Shown here in pieces: positions 47,093 through 55,407 of a stretch of 64,000 nucleotides of DNA. The notes beneath the pieces were generated by a model that was given only the letters and a program-made list of their open reading frames with translations, did no database searches and was not told where the DNA came from. Made by a program: the position numbers and the translations under genes. The stretch is from Microbacterium sp. SLBN-146 (lineage in GTDB: Bacteria > Actinomycetota > Actinomycetes > Actinomycetales > Microbacteriaceae): positions 992,001-1,056,000 of the forward strand of contig NZ_VFMR01000001.1 of the NCBI RefSeq assembly GCF_006715145.1, in the 5' to 3' direction. Every line of letters begins with the position of its first letter. Position 1 is the first letter of the stretch.

Positions 47093-47449
47093 TCAGCAGA
47101 AGCGGTATCCGCCGAAGGCGGTCGTTGCTTGGTCGTGCACTTCCTTGCCGGGTGCGACCGCGAGGCACAGTCCTCGTCGGGCTCCTCCCCTGAGGATGAA
47201 TTCGATTCGCCTCTTTACTGATCCGCAGTTGTAGACCTTCGCGCCGTACAGGGCGGAAATCCACCAGTACCAGGGCCCGCTGCTGTACTGGACCCCCAGG
47301 GAACAGCCAGCCGCCTTGACCGCCAGTGCCGCAGGTACCTGCGCTGCCGACGCGGCCGAAGGTGGGAAAACCACAAGACTCCCCGCCAAGGCGAAGCCGA
47401 CGGCTATGGCGGTCGTCCGACAACGAAGTGAGGACGATATGCGGTGCAT
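47093..47449 (-). CDS. secreted small protein, tendamistat-like
   Basis: From ATG 47449 the product is 118 residues: a signal peptide (AIAVGFALAGSLVVFPPSAASA) and a mature part of about 83 residues with four cysteines (AAGCSL, YNCGS, RGLCLAV, YRFC). The segment GLCLAVAPGKE is close to GLCYAVAPGQI of the alpha-amylase inhibitor tendamistat, and the cysteine order with a C-terminal Cys also fits that fold. The amylase-binding Trp-Arg-Tyr triad is not seen; PWYWW stands in its place. The target may therefore differ. An upstream in-frame start exists, but this one best fits the signal peptide. Confidence 0.55.
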   Translation of the reverse strand: MHRISSSLRCRTTAIAVGFALAGSLVVFPPSAASAAQVPAALAVKAAGCSLGVQYSSGPWYWWISALYGAKVYNCGSVKRRIEFILRGGARRGLCLAVAPGKEVHDQATTAFGGYRFC

Positions 47450-47551
47450 GGTGACTCCGATCTGTAAGTGGCATCTGCCGGAGACCACCAAAGTCGGCGT
47501 GCGGCGCACCGACCAGCACATGAGGGTGCTGGTCGGGATGTGCGAATGCGG

Positions 47552-47953
47552 CTACCTGGATCGTGGATCCTGTTCCCCAGCCAGCGGACGTGTCGTCAGC
47601 AGGACGGACGGGTCAACCTGCAGCGCTGCCGCCACACGCAAGAGCGTGTCGAGGGTCGGATTGGCTCTCTGTCTCACGCCTGGGCCGATTCGTTCAAGGC
47701 GTCTGTAGGTGTACACGGCGATGCCGGCCCGGTACGCCACTTCTTCCTGGGTGAGTCGGCGGAGCTGCCGAACTTCTCTAAGCCGTCGACTGAAGAGCAC
47801 GGCGGGGCGCCACGTTTCGGGTGGAAACTGTCCGGTCTCGAAGCCGTTGGCACGGTGAACGTAGTTGCCCATGGCCTCAGAGACCTGAGTGAGTCCTCGC
47901 TCATTTGCGAGACCGAACACATAAGTGCGGTCGCCGGTTGCTCGCAACGCCAC
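47552..47953 (-). CDS. XRE-family DNA-binding protein
   Basis: The C-terminal 75 residues form an XRE/Cro helix-turn-helix: SRRLREVRQLRRLTQEEVAY, RAGIAVYTYRRLERIGPGVR and NPTLDTLLRVAAALQVDPSV. The N-terminal ~45 residues are not recognised and the start is uncertain (GTG 47953, or ATG at 47872). It may regulate the neighbouring secreted protein or flippase genes. It is read on the same strand as both, 100 bp upstream. Confidence 0.75.
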   Translation of the reverse strand: MALRATGDRTYVFGLANERGLTQVSEAMGNYVHRANGFETGQFPPETWRPAVLFSRRLREVRQLRRLTQEEVAYRAGIAVYTYRRLERIGPGVRQRANPTLDTLLRVAAALQVDPSVLLTTRPLAGEQDPRSR

Positions 47954-47989
47954 GCGACTCCGCTGCCCCGCCCATGCAGCGCTTCACGT

Positions 47990-48178
47990 TCACGGCTTCC
48001 GCACGAGCGCGCGGATGCCTGACACCACGAGCACCACCGCGAGCACTCCGAGAACGATCATCGTAGCCACCGACCACCACGCGATCGGGCCCGTTGCGAG
48101 GCTCGCGACGATCGCGACGGCACCGGCCGCGATCGCGAACATCCACCACGCGGAACCCCGCTCGTTCTGGTTATCCAC
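47990..48178 (-). CDS. 62-aa small membrane protein (duplicate B)
   Basis: GTG 48178 starts VDNQNERGSAWWMFAIAAGA, with two membrane spans (MFAIAAGAVAIVASLATG and SVATMIVLGVLAVVLVVSGI) and the basic end RALVRKP. Its last 25 codons and its upstream region are duplicated at 44843-45025. It is transcribed away from the daptide operon and could share its control or give self-protection; that is inference only. Confidence 0.7.
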   Translation of the reverse strand: MDNQNERGSAWWMFAIAAGAVAIVASLATGPIAWWSVATMIVLGVLAVVLVVSGIRALVRKP

Positions 48179-48272
48179 AGATTCTCCTCTCGCCCGAATG
48201 ACTCATTTATGAGTGCTTACTATAAGCGGACCTGCCGACATCGCCCCCGGCAGGACGAGAGGGACAACCACG
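48179..48272. promoter_or_regulatory. divergent promoter of the daptide operon, copy B
   Basis: The perfect inverted repeat ACTCATTTATGAGT (48201-48214) is followed by TACTAT (48218-48223), a -10 box for the plus strand; TATAGT on the minus strand overlaps it. An AGAGGGA ribosome site precedes the ATG at 48273. The palindrome overlaps the -35 area, so a repressor or activator could act there. The regulator is not evident; the nearby XRE protein is a candidate. Confidence 0.55.
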
Positions 48273-49298
48273 ATGTCGCAGACGCACTCCGAGCCGAAGA
48301 TCGAGCCGCACATCGCGCGCGCTGTCCACGAGTGGATCTCCGGTCGGCGAGAGCATCACGCGCGGTTCTTCTTCGCATCGACGGGTGAAGCAGCATCCGC
48401 GGTCAGCCCACGTGTGGGTCCGCGCGACGTCCTCCTCAGGCCCGAGCCCGCTGGGCACGAAGCAGGGCGCGGGCTCGTCATCGGATACCAGGGGTGCTTC
48501 GCTGAACTCGGCGACGAGCTCACCGTTTCGGGCCAGACGATCGAGTTGCAGGACTACATCGCGGCCGCCTTCGTCGATGTGCTCGGACCCACCGTCGTCC
48601 GGTTCGTCGACATCGACGGATGGCGGGCGTTCCTCGACGACGCCGAGATCGCACGCGAGAGCGGGATCCTCCCCCCGCAGCTGCGCGACCCACGGATGCA
48701 GCTCGCTGATCGGACCGCGCTTCTCGACCCCTTCGGCGTCGCGCCAGCGGACTCGTTCGCGATCGGCGATGACGGACGAGTGACCTTCGGAGCACAGGGT
48801 GCCGACCTCGGGACCGCGGACGACCCCGCGACGTTCGAGGTCGAAGTTCCGCGCCTCGCCGCGTTCGCGGGAGTCGTGCCGCTCGCCGAGCTCACGGAGG
48901 CGCTGAAGGAACGGGTGTGGCTCCCGCGGCTCCTCGCGCTCGCTGAGCTGCGTCGTGCTCTTCCCGCGGATCTGTCCTCCGCCCCCGTCAGCGGATTCGG
49001 TCGCGTGCTCGTCGATGATGGCGGGGCGGACGCGTTCCCGCAGACGCTCGATCCCTTCGTGCTGTCCTCGGGTGGTTCTGCCCCCGTGCTCGCTGATCCG
49101 GTGACGCGACGTCAGTTCCGTCTGTCGGAAGAGACCGCACGCGTCGTCGAAATCGTCCAGACATCGTCATCTTCCGAGCGGGCCACCCAGCGGATCGCCG
49201 CGGAGTGCGGGATCGCCATGTCCGCGGCGGAGCGACTGCGTACCCAGGCGGTCGAGGCGCTGTCGGTCCATCACGGCGTCGTCGGATCAGCGGCATGA
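48273..49298 (+). CDS. daptide RiPP recognition protein
   Basis: The 341-residue protein is the first gene of the daptide operon. Most of the chain is not a recognised enzyme; the C-terminal 80 residues (PVLADPVTRRQFRLSEETAR then VVEIVQ and ERATQRIAAECGIAMSAAER) have the look of a PqqD-like winged-helix RiPP recognition element. Daptide clusters encode such a leader-binding protein that guides the modifying enzymes. The ATG is preferred over an upstream GTG/ATG because of the GAGAGGGA site; the stop overlaps the aminotransferase start (ATGA). Confidence 0.75.
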   Translation: MSQTHSEPKIEPHIARAVHEWISGRREHHARFFFASTGEAASAVSPRVGPRDVLLRPEPAGHEAGRGLVIGYQGCFAELGDELTVSGQTIELQDYIAAAFVDVLGPTVVRFVDIDGWRAFLDDAEIARESGILPPQLRDPRMQLADRTALLDPFGVAPADSFAIGDDGRVTFGAQGADLGTADDPATFEVEVPRLAAFAGVVPLAELTEALKERVWLPRLLALAELRRALPADLSSAPVSGFGRVLVDDGGADAFPQTLDPFVLSSGGSAPVLADPVTRRQFRLSEETARVVEIVQTSSSSERATQRIAAECGIAMSAAERLRTQAVEALSVHHGVVGSAA

Positions 49299-50551
49299 CG
49301 CAGACCGAGCGCATCTGGACGTCACTCCTCCCCGCCGACAGCACGTTCGACCGCGCCCGCATCGCGGTCTCCGCCCGGGATCGGCACGTGACGTACGCCG
49401 ACGGAACCACGCGACTGTGCGCGACGAGCGGTCTGTGGAACGTGCCGCTCGGCTACGGCAACGCCGCTGTGTCCGAGGCCGTCGAACGGGCGACCCGGGA
49501 TGCCTCGTATCTCTCGCTCTTCCGCGCACCGCACCGACTCGCGGCGGACGCGGCGGATGCGCTCGTCGGTCTCGCGGGACCCAAGACCTATGAGCGCGTC
49601 ATCTTCTCGACGTCGGGTGGCGCGGCGAACGACGCCATGATGAAGCTCGTCCGCCAATACGGGGCCGTCGCCGGTCACGCCCGACGGACGGTCGTGGTCG
49701 GGCTCACGGGGAGCTATCACGGCACGATGTACGGCAGCCACGCGCTGAGCGGAGACGCGTTGCTGCAACCGCTCTACGCGCTGGACCGCCGCGGCATCCG
49801 TCACATCGCCCATGACGACGGCGGTGAGCAGCTCGAACTTCTTCTCCACCGCGAGGGTGATCGGGTCGCGGCTGTCGTTCTGGAGCCCGTGCTCGGGAGC
49901 GGAGCCGTGCCCCTCGACCCGGCGTTCCTGCGGCGGCTCGCGTCGCTGCGTGATCGATACGGATTCCTGATCGTGGCCGACGAGGTCGCGACGGGATTCG
50001 GTCGGACAGGGCCTCTCTTCGCGAGCGAAGCGTGGCCCGTACCGCCCGACGTTCTTGTGGTGTCGAAGGCACTCACCAACGGCGCCACGGCAGCGGCCGC
50101 GCTCCTCGTCGGGCCGACCGTGACGCGGGCCTTCATTCGTTCCCGCGCGACGTTCGCCCATGCCGAAACGCAGGCCGGAACCCCCGTGGCGTCCGCAGCA
50201 ACCCTCGCTGTCATCGACGAGCTGGAACGCCTGCCACCGCTGACGATCGCGCGGCTGGGCGACCGGCTCGCCGATTTGGCCGACGCGCTCGTGCGCGACG
50301 GGTACGCGAAGCGCTGGTCGGGACGCGGGTGCTTCATCGGGATCCGCCTCGTGAATGCCGACGGGTCGGACCTGACTGCCGAGGGAATCGGTGACCTCGT
50401 CGCGCGGATCGCCGGTGAGGGCGTGCTCGTCCACCCCGGACCCAGCACGATTCAGCTGATCCCCGCCTACGCCTTCACGGCAGAGGAGCTCGCCGTCCTC
50501 GACGGGGCTATCCGTCGCGGCATCGACGCCTGGCGCGAAGACGCCGCATGA
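49295..50551 (+). CDS. daptide class III aminotransferase
   Basis: This is a PLP-dependent class III aminotransferase of 418 residues. Motifs: LCATSGLWNVPLGYGNAAVS, FSTSGGAANDAMMKLVRQYG, GSYHGTMYGSHALSG, the cofactor Asp in LIVADEVATGFGRTGPLF, and the Schiff-base Lys258 in VVSKALTNGATAAAALLVG. In daptide biosynthesis the aminotransferase turns the ketone left after oxidative decarboxylation of the C-terminal Thr into an amine. Both ends overlap neighbours by 4 nt. Confidence 0.88.
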   Translation: MTQTERIWTSLLPADSTFDRARIAVSARDRHVTYADGTTRLCATSGLWNVPLGYGNAAVSEAVERATRDASYLSLFRAPHRLAADAADALVGLAGPKTYERVIFSTSGGAANDAMMKLVRQYGAVAGHARRTVVVGLTGSYHGTMYGSHALSGDALLQPLYALDRRGIRHIAHDDGGEQLELLLHREGDRVAAVVLEPVLGSGAVPLDPAFLRRLASLRDRYGFLIVADEVATGFGRTGPLFASEAWPVPPDVLVVSKALTNGATAAAALLVGPTVTRAFIRSRATFAHAETQAGTPVASAATLAVIDELERLPPLTIARLGDRLADLADALVRDGYAKRWSGRGCFIGIRLVNADGSDLTAEGIGDLVARIAGEGVLVHPGPSTIQLIPAYAFTAEELAVLDGAIRRGIDAWREDAA

Positions 50552-51708
50552 TGTCCGCAACCGTGATCCACGCCGCCGTCGGCCACACCGCCGAGACGTT
50601 GCGGACGTTGTGCCACGCGCGCCGCACGGCCGTCGTGTTCGACCACGGAGTCCCGGGAGCCACGGAGCGGGTTCGGGAAGTGTCGCCGTCGCTGGCCCTG
50701 CCGCTCGGCTCGGATCGAGACGCGCGGGGTATCGGGCTTCTGGCGGAGCGCCTCCGTCGGCATGCGCCGGCCGTCATCGTCGCGGTCGGCGGCGGGACGA
50801 CGATTGACGCCGTCAAGCTCGCCGCGCTCGCCTGCCGCGACGAAGCGTTGTTCGCGTACGCCCTGCGCAGTGCCGACCAGCGTGCGCTGACGCTCCTCCC
50901 GAGAGCGATGTCGCCCGCGCCGCAGGTGATCGCCGTGCCGACGACGACGGGGACGTCATCCGAGGTCAACTCCGTCGCCGTGGTCGACACCCGCGGAGGA
51001 CGCCGCCTGGTCGTGGGCGACCAACTGCGCCCCGCGCACGCCGTCATCGACGGGGAAGCGCTGCTCTCGCTTCCCGAAGCAGCCGTCCGCGAAGGCTGCC
51101 TCGAGGCGCTCCTGCGCGTCGCCGGGCGAGCGACGGGAACCCGGGTCGCGTCCGCCGTGGCCATCGACCTAGCGACGGCCCTCGCGCGCGCGGGCGATGA
51201 CGACCTCGGGGGAGCCGACACGCGGCTCCGCGCTGCGCAGCTCGGAGCCGCGACGCAGAGCCCGGCGCTCGGCATCCCCGCGGCGTTCTCGATGAAGCAC
51301 TGGTACCTCGCCAACGAAGTGTCGTTCGTCCTGCAGACCCGCAAGATCCCCGCGACGGCGGCTGTCCTCCCCGCCGTCTGGGGCCGTATCGAAAGTGGCG
51401 ACGACCGGTGGGGCAGAAGCGAGGGCCTGCGAAGTCTCTGGCGCCCGGTCGCCGATGCCATCGGCCTGCCGCACGGGCCGGTCGACGGCATCCATGCGCT
51501 CCTCCATCGGTGGCGGATCCCGATCGCACCGGCACCCACCTCAGCCGACATCACGCGCATCGCCGAAGCGACGGAAAACGCGTGGGGACTCGGCCGGCCA
51601 CCACTGAGGGGAATCGACCGTGCCGAGATCTCCCGCGTTCTCCAAGACGCCGTGTGGGCATCACGCGGACCCATCGGCTCACGACGAGAGGAGGTGATGA
51701 CGATATGA
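50548..51708 (+). CDS. daptide Fe-ADH-family oxidative decarboxylase
   Basis: The 386-residue protein belongs to the iron-type alcohol dehydrogenase family: the NAD-binding VAVGGGTTIDAVKLAALAC (about residue 80) and VIAVPTTTGTSSEVNSVAVV are clear. In daptide pathways this enzyme oxidises the Thr side chain, after which CO2 is lost. The usual metal-ligand pattern is altered: the helix with Asp and His reads REGCLEALLRVAG, and only one His (His251, SMKHWYLANE) is seen where GxxHxxxH is expected. The stop overlaps the first precursor start. Confidence 0.82.
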   Translation: MMSATVIHAAVGHTAETLRTLCHARRTAVVFDHGVPGATERVREVSPSLALPLGSDRDARGIGLLAERLRRHAPAVIVAVGGGTTIDAVKLAALACRDEALFAYALRSADQRALTLLPRAMSPAPQVIAVPTTTGTSSEVNSVAVVDTRGGRRLVVGDQLRPAHAVIDGEALLSLPEAAVREGCLEALLRVAGRATGTRVASAVAIDLATALARAGDDDLGGADTRLRAAQLGAATQSPALGIPAAFSMKHWYLANEVSFVLQTRKIPATAAVLPAVWGRIESGDDRWGRSEGLRSLWRPVADAIGLPHGPVDGIHALLHRWRIPIAPAPTSADITRIAEATENAWGLGRPPLRGIDRAEISRVLQDAVWASRGPIGSRREEVMTI

Positions 51709-51833
51709 CGGCCATCGCAACGACGCTCCAGTTCGAAGAACTCGACCAACTCGAGGCACCCAGCTGGGACAGCTTCTACCAGGGTCTGCTCGCAGGGATC
51801 GCGGTCGTCGGCATCGTGGTCGCGGCGACCTAG
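51705..51833 (+). CDS. daptide precursor peptide 1
   Basis: A 42-residue peptide: leader MTAIATTLQFEELDQLEAP and core SWDSFYQGLLAGIAVVGIVV ending AAT. The TLQFEELD word is shared with precursor 3 and close to TLEFVELE of precursor 2. The core is hydrophobic and helical, and the last residue is Thr, the substrate of the diamine-forming enzymes. The ATG overlaps the dehydrogenase stop; a GAGGAGG site lies 9 nt upstream. Confidence 0.9.
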   Translation: MTAIATTLQFEELDQLEAPSWDSFYQGLLAGIAVVGIVVAAT

Positions 51834-51877
51834 CCGCGGGCGCACGATCCGCACTCGAGGAAGGAAAGGGGGTGAGC

Positions 51878-52006
51878 ATGCAGAACGCATCAACGCTCGA
51901 GTTCGTCGAACTGGAGGAGATGTCGGTGCCGGACGACGGCTGGGACTGGTTCCGAGGATTCAGCTACGGAGTCGCGCTCGGACTGATCGTCCTTTCCGCG
52001 ACCTGA
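51878..52006 (+). CDS. daptide precursor peptide 2
   Basis: A 42-residue peptide: leader MQNASTLEFVELEEMSVP, core beginning DDGWDWFRGFSYGVALGLIV and ending LSAT. It shares the acidic leader word, an aromatic start of the core and a C-terminal Thr with the other two. The AAGGAAAGGGGG site upstream is the strongest ribosome site in the cluster, which suggests high expression. Confidence 0.9.
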   Translation: MQNASTLEFVELEEMSVPDDGWDWFRGFSYGVALGLIVLSAT

Positions 52007-52048
52007 CGCCACGGGTGAATCACCCCACGAGAGACAAGGAATCACGAG

Positions 52049-52168
52049 ATGGAACACCTGACGCTCCAGTTCGAGGAGCTCGATCCGCTCGACGCGCCGA
52101 TGGAGTGGTGGCAGCACGCCTCCTACATCATCGCCGCGATCGGCGGCCTCGTCGCGATCGCGACATAG
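52049..52168 (+). CDS. daptide precursor peptide 3
   Basis: A 39-residue peptide: leader MEHLTLQFEELDPLDAP and core MEWWQHASYIIAAIGGLVAI ending AT. The leader word LQFEELD is identical to that of precursor 1. The core is the shortest of the three and again ends in Thr. An AAGGA site precedes the ATG. Multi-peptide daptide products are known from related clusters, so the three may act together. Confidence 0.9.
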   Translation: MEHLTLQFEELDPLDAPMEWWQHASYIIAAIGGLVAIAT

Positions 52169-52229
52169 CGATCGTGTGATCGGGTGCGGGCGCCCGCGCG
52201 GCGTCCGCACCCCCGACAGAAGGCACTCG

Positions 52230-53024
52230 ATGGAAGAGACACTCACGACATCACTCCGCGCACGATTGGCACGCGAGGGCGCGTACCCCCGCACGGAAGA
52301 CCTGTACTCCGCAGAGGGAGCGCGGTTCTACGACGACCTGGTCGGCGGCGATCGCAGCGAGGTGCGGGAGTTCGTCGCCCTCGCGCGGGCGTGCCACGGC
52401 CGGGTACTGGATCTCGCCGCCGGAGGCGGGCGGATCACACTTCCGCTCTTGTCGATCCGGAAAGCCGTCACGGCCCTCGACCTGTCGTTCGGAATGCTCG
52501 ACCTGCTCAGGCAAGCCGCGCCCGCGAACGCCGACCTCGAGGTCGTGCACGCCGACATGCGCGACTTCCGCATCGATCAGCGATTCGATCTCATCGTCCT
52601 CGGTGCGACCTCCATCACGCTTCTGGACCCCGACGGTCGCCGCCGCCTCTTCGACAGCGTGCGACACCACCTCGCCCCCGATGGACGCTTCGCGCTCTCA
52701 GTCGCCGGCTTCGTGGCGGCGCAGGAACTCCAGCGCACTGCCGACCACACGATTGCGGTGACGCGAGCGGGCCGGAACGCCACGTACCTGTCCTCGCAAG
52801 AGGTTGTGGCGGGGGGATCCGAGCGGATCGTCAACTTCGTCGAGCTCAACGACGGTCTCATCGGGCCGATCTTCACGACACGACTCCAGATCCTCGACGA
52901 TGCGACGATCTCCCGCGAACTCGTCGACGCCGGGTTCGAACCATCGATCGTGCACCCCGTGCGCACGCCGGGTCTCCGTCCCGGCGACGGCATCGTCATC
53001 CTGGAGTCGTCGTGGCAGCGCTGA
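52230..53024 (+). CDS. daptide SAM-dependent N-methyltransferase
   Basis: The 264-residue class I methyltransferase has motif I GRVLDLAAGGGRIT (residues 57-70), the acidic residue in VTALDLSFGML and motif IV FDLIVLGATSITLLDP. In the daptide class this enzyme dimethylates the new amine. The ATG at 52230 follows AGAAGG; an upstream in-frame start would overlap precursor 3's downstream gap without a ribosome site. The end overlaps the protease start by 13 nt. Confidence 0.88.
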   Translation: MEETLTTSLRARLAREGAYPRTEDLYSAEGARFYDDLVGGDRSEVREFVALARACHGRVLDLAAGGGRITLPLLSIRKAVTALDLSFGMLDLLRQAAPANADLEVVHADMRDFRIDQRFDLIVLGATSITLLDPDGRRRLFDSVRHHLAPDGRFALSVAGFVAAQELQRTADHTIAVTRAGRNATYLSSQEVVAGGSERIVNFVELNDGLIGPIFTTRLQILDDATISRELVDAGFEPSIVHPVRTPGLRPGDGIVILESSWQR

Positions 53025-54661
53025 CCCTCGACTCCCGTCCCCGACTGGCTGACACCGTCGCCTTCGAGGAGTCCGCCGCCGGCGACGGGCAGTGGATCGT
53101 CCTGGCATCCGACGTGCCCGTCTCGCGCGTGTCGCGTCCCGTCGTCGACCTGCTCCGTTCACTGGATGGGCGAACTCCCGTGCGAGACCTGCAGAGTCGC
53201 CACGACTCGGCGTCGTCGCCAACGGAGTTTCTCGCGCTCGTGCGCAGATTCGAGGGGCGCGGACTCATCGCGGGTGCCGAGCGCCGCCCTCCCGGCCGCT
53301 TCTCCTACCGCCCTCCGCTCACGGTCCAGCTCGCGTCGCTCGGCGCGCCCGCTCTCTTCTCACGCCTCGAAAGGCTCCGCCGCCGTCTCCTCCGTGGATG
53401 GATGCTGACTCCCATCGCCGTCCTCATCGTGCTCGGTGCCGCAGCGCTCGCCGTACAGGCGCCGACCGTCCTCGCACTGCTGACCCGGCCGCTCCCCGTG
53501 TCGAGCTTCCTCGCCGTCGTCGCGGTTCTCGTTGCTGCGACGTTCGCGCACGAGGCAGCCCACGGCATGACACTCGCCGGATATGGGGTCCTGCCCCGTC
53601 GCGCCGGCGTCATGCTCTTCTATCTCAGCCCCGCGTTCTTCGTCGACGTGACGAACGGCTGGAGACTCGCAGACCGCCGAGGGAGGGTCGCCGTCGCGCT
53701 CGCCGGCCCGGCCGTAAACGCAGCTCTCGCCTCAGCCGCAGCGCTCGTGGCGGCGATCCCGGGCATGGATGACACCGTCCGCGATGCCCTCCTGATCCTC
53801 GCGACCGCGTCGTGGTCGATCGTGCTCGTCAATCTCATCCCGTTCGTCCGCTTCGACGGGTACTTGGCATTGATGAGCGCCCTCGACATCCCGAACCTGC
53901 GAACCTCGGCAATCCACGACGTCCGCGACACGACGGGGCGCGTGCTGTTCGGGTCGTCGCGACAGCCGCGTCGATTGCCACAGGCGTGGGTTCTGCCGTT
54001 CGGTGTCATGAGCGTCGTCACCCCGCTCCTGCTCATCGCGCTCGCGCTGGATCGGATCATCCGGGCACTCTCGGGGGGAGGACCCGGGGGCGCCTGGGCG
54101 ATTCTCGCGCTGGCGTTCATAGTCGCCGTCGGTGTGACCGCCGCGCTCGTCAAGGCCGTCCGCCACCTCTTCCGAACGGGCGCGCGCCCGTGGCGCGTGA
54201 TCCTCGTCGGCACACCGATCGTGGCGGTGGCCGTCTGCGCAGGATTCATCATCCCCGTGCAGACGACCCTCACGACGGGTTTCGTCACGAGCGACGCCTC
54301 CCTCCGACTCGTCGTCCCCGGTGCGGTTGTGCCCGACATCGCACCGGGGACGGCGGTGACTCTCTACGAACAGGGGATGCTGGGCCGTCGAGCCATCGCG
54401 CAGGCGGTCGTCACGGCGCGATCCGACGCCCCGACCTCCGTGCCTCTCGGCGCGGTGTACCCGTTTGACGCGCCCGGAGTCGTCCTGGACGGGCGGACGA
54501 TCGCCGAGGCCCGATTCGTCGGCGCCCGCCCGTCTTCCGACTCGGTCGGGATCGCCGTCATCCCGACCGGCCGGACGTCGGCGTGGGGCGCGCTGTGGAG
54601 CGCCACGGTGCTGCAGCCGCTGACGACCATCGGTGTCGGTGCACCCGCAGATTCGCAATGA
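53012..54661 (+). CDS. daptide M50-type intramembrane metalloprotease
   Basis: The 549-residue protein starts at GTG 53012. Residues ~1-95 resemble a PqqD-like domain (PRLADTVAFEESAAGDGQWI, SRPVVDLLRSLDGRTPVRDL). The membrane part bears the zinc motif HEAAH (180-184, FAHEAAHGMTLAGYG) and the second metal site Asp282 (FVRFDGYLALMSAL), as in site-2 proteases. A C-terminal beta-rich domain follows the last spans. It probably removes the leader at the membrane. The stop overlaps an ATG of the ABC gene. Confidence 0.88.
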   Translation: MAALTLDSRPRLADTVAFEESAAGDGQWIVLASDVPVSRVSRPVVDLLRSLDGRTPVRDLQSRHDSASSPTEFLALVRRFEGRGLIAGAERRPPGRFSYRPPLTVQLASLGAPALFSRLERLRRRLLRGWMLTPIAVLIVLGAAALAVQAPTVLALLTRPLPVSSFLAVVAVLVAATFAHEAAHGMTLAGYGVLPRRAGVMLFYLSPAFFVDVTNGWRLADRRGRVAVALAGPAVNAALASAAALVAAIPGMDDTVRDALLILATASWSIVLVNLIPFVRFDGYLALMSALDIPNLRTSAIHDVRDTTGRVLFGSSRQPRRLPQAWVLPFGVMSVVTPLLLIALALDRIIRALSGGGPGGAWAILALAFIVAVGVTAALVKAVRHLFRTGARPWRVILVGTPIVAVAVCAGFIIPVQTTLTTGFVTSDASLRLVVPGAVVPDIAPGTAVTLYEQGMLGRRAIAQAVVTARSDAPTSVPLGAVYPFDAPGVVLDGRTIAEARFVGARPSSDSVGIAVIPTGRTSAWGALWSATVLQPLTTIGVGAPADSQ

Positions 54662-54687
54662 CGACAACGCAGGGAAAGGACCACGGA

Positions 54688-55407
54688 ATGTCAGAACACC
54701 CCCCGATCGAGGTCCAGGGGCTCACGAAGGACTACGGCAGACGCCGCGTCGTCGACGATGTCAGCTTCTCGGTGGAGCGAGGACGGATCGTCGGTCTCTT
54801 GGGGCCCAACGGCGCTGGCAAGTCGACAACTCTGCGGGCGATCGTCGGACTCGTGGCACCGACCGCCGGAGTCGCGCGCATCGACGGGGTGCCGTTCCGT
54901 CAGCTCGTGCATCCCGCGGCGCACGTGGGCGTGCAGATGGACGACTTCGGCTTCGAGGCCGGTCTCACGGCGCGTCGCCATCTCGAGATCACGCGACTCA
55001 TGGTCGGCGCGCCACCGGCACGCGTCGACGAAGTGCTGGAGGACGTCGGGCTCGCACTCGACGGGCACCGCCGCATCGCGACCTTCTCGACAGGGATGAC
55101 GCAGCGGCTCGGACTCGCGACTGCCCTGCTGGCACGTCCTCGCACGCTCATCCTCGATGAGCCCGCCAACGGACTCGACCCCGAGGGCATTCGCTGGTTG
55201 CGGGGCTTCCTTCGCACCTTCGCCCGTCGAGGCGGCGCCGTGCTGGTCTCGAGCCACCAGCTGTCCGAGATCCAGCAGACCGCGGACGACGTCGTCGTGC
55301 TGCGTCGCCGCGTGCTGTTCGCGGGAGAGCTGGACGAGCTCCTCGACGTAGGAGCGTCCCTCGAGGACACCTACTTCCGGCTCCTCGACGGACAGGCCGC
55401 CGCGTGA
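54688..55407 (+). CDS. daptide ABC transporter ATP-binding protein
   Basis: From ATG 54688 (site GGGAAAGGA, 7 nt spacing) the product is 239 residues. Walker A is GPNGAGKS (39-46), the Q-loop region VGVQMDDFGFEAGLTARRHL, the signature is the variant TFSTGMTQRLGLATALLA and Walker B RTLILDEPANGLDPEG, as in bacteriocin/immunity-type exporters. An ATG at 54658 that overlaps the protease stop is possible. It drives export of the mature peptide, or self-protection. Confidence 0.88.
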   Translation: MSEHPPIEVQGLTKDYGRRRVVDDVSFSVERGRIVGLLGPNGAGKSTTLRAIVGLVAPTAGVARIDGVPFRQLVHPAAHVGVQMDDFGFEAGLTARRHLEITRLMVGAPPARVDEVLEDVGLALDGHRRIATFSTGMTQRLGLATALLARPRTLILDEPANGLDPEGIRWLRGFLRTFARRGGAVLVSSHQLSEIQQTADDVVVLRRRVLFAGELDELLDVGASLEDTYFRLLDGQAAA

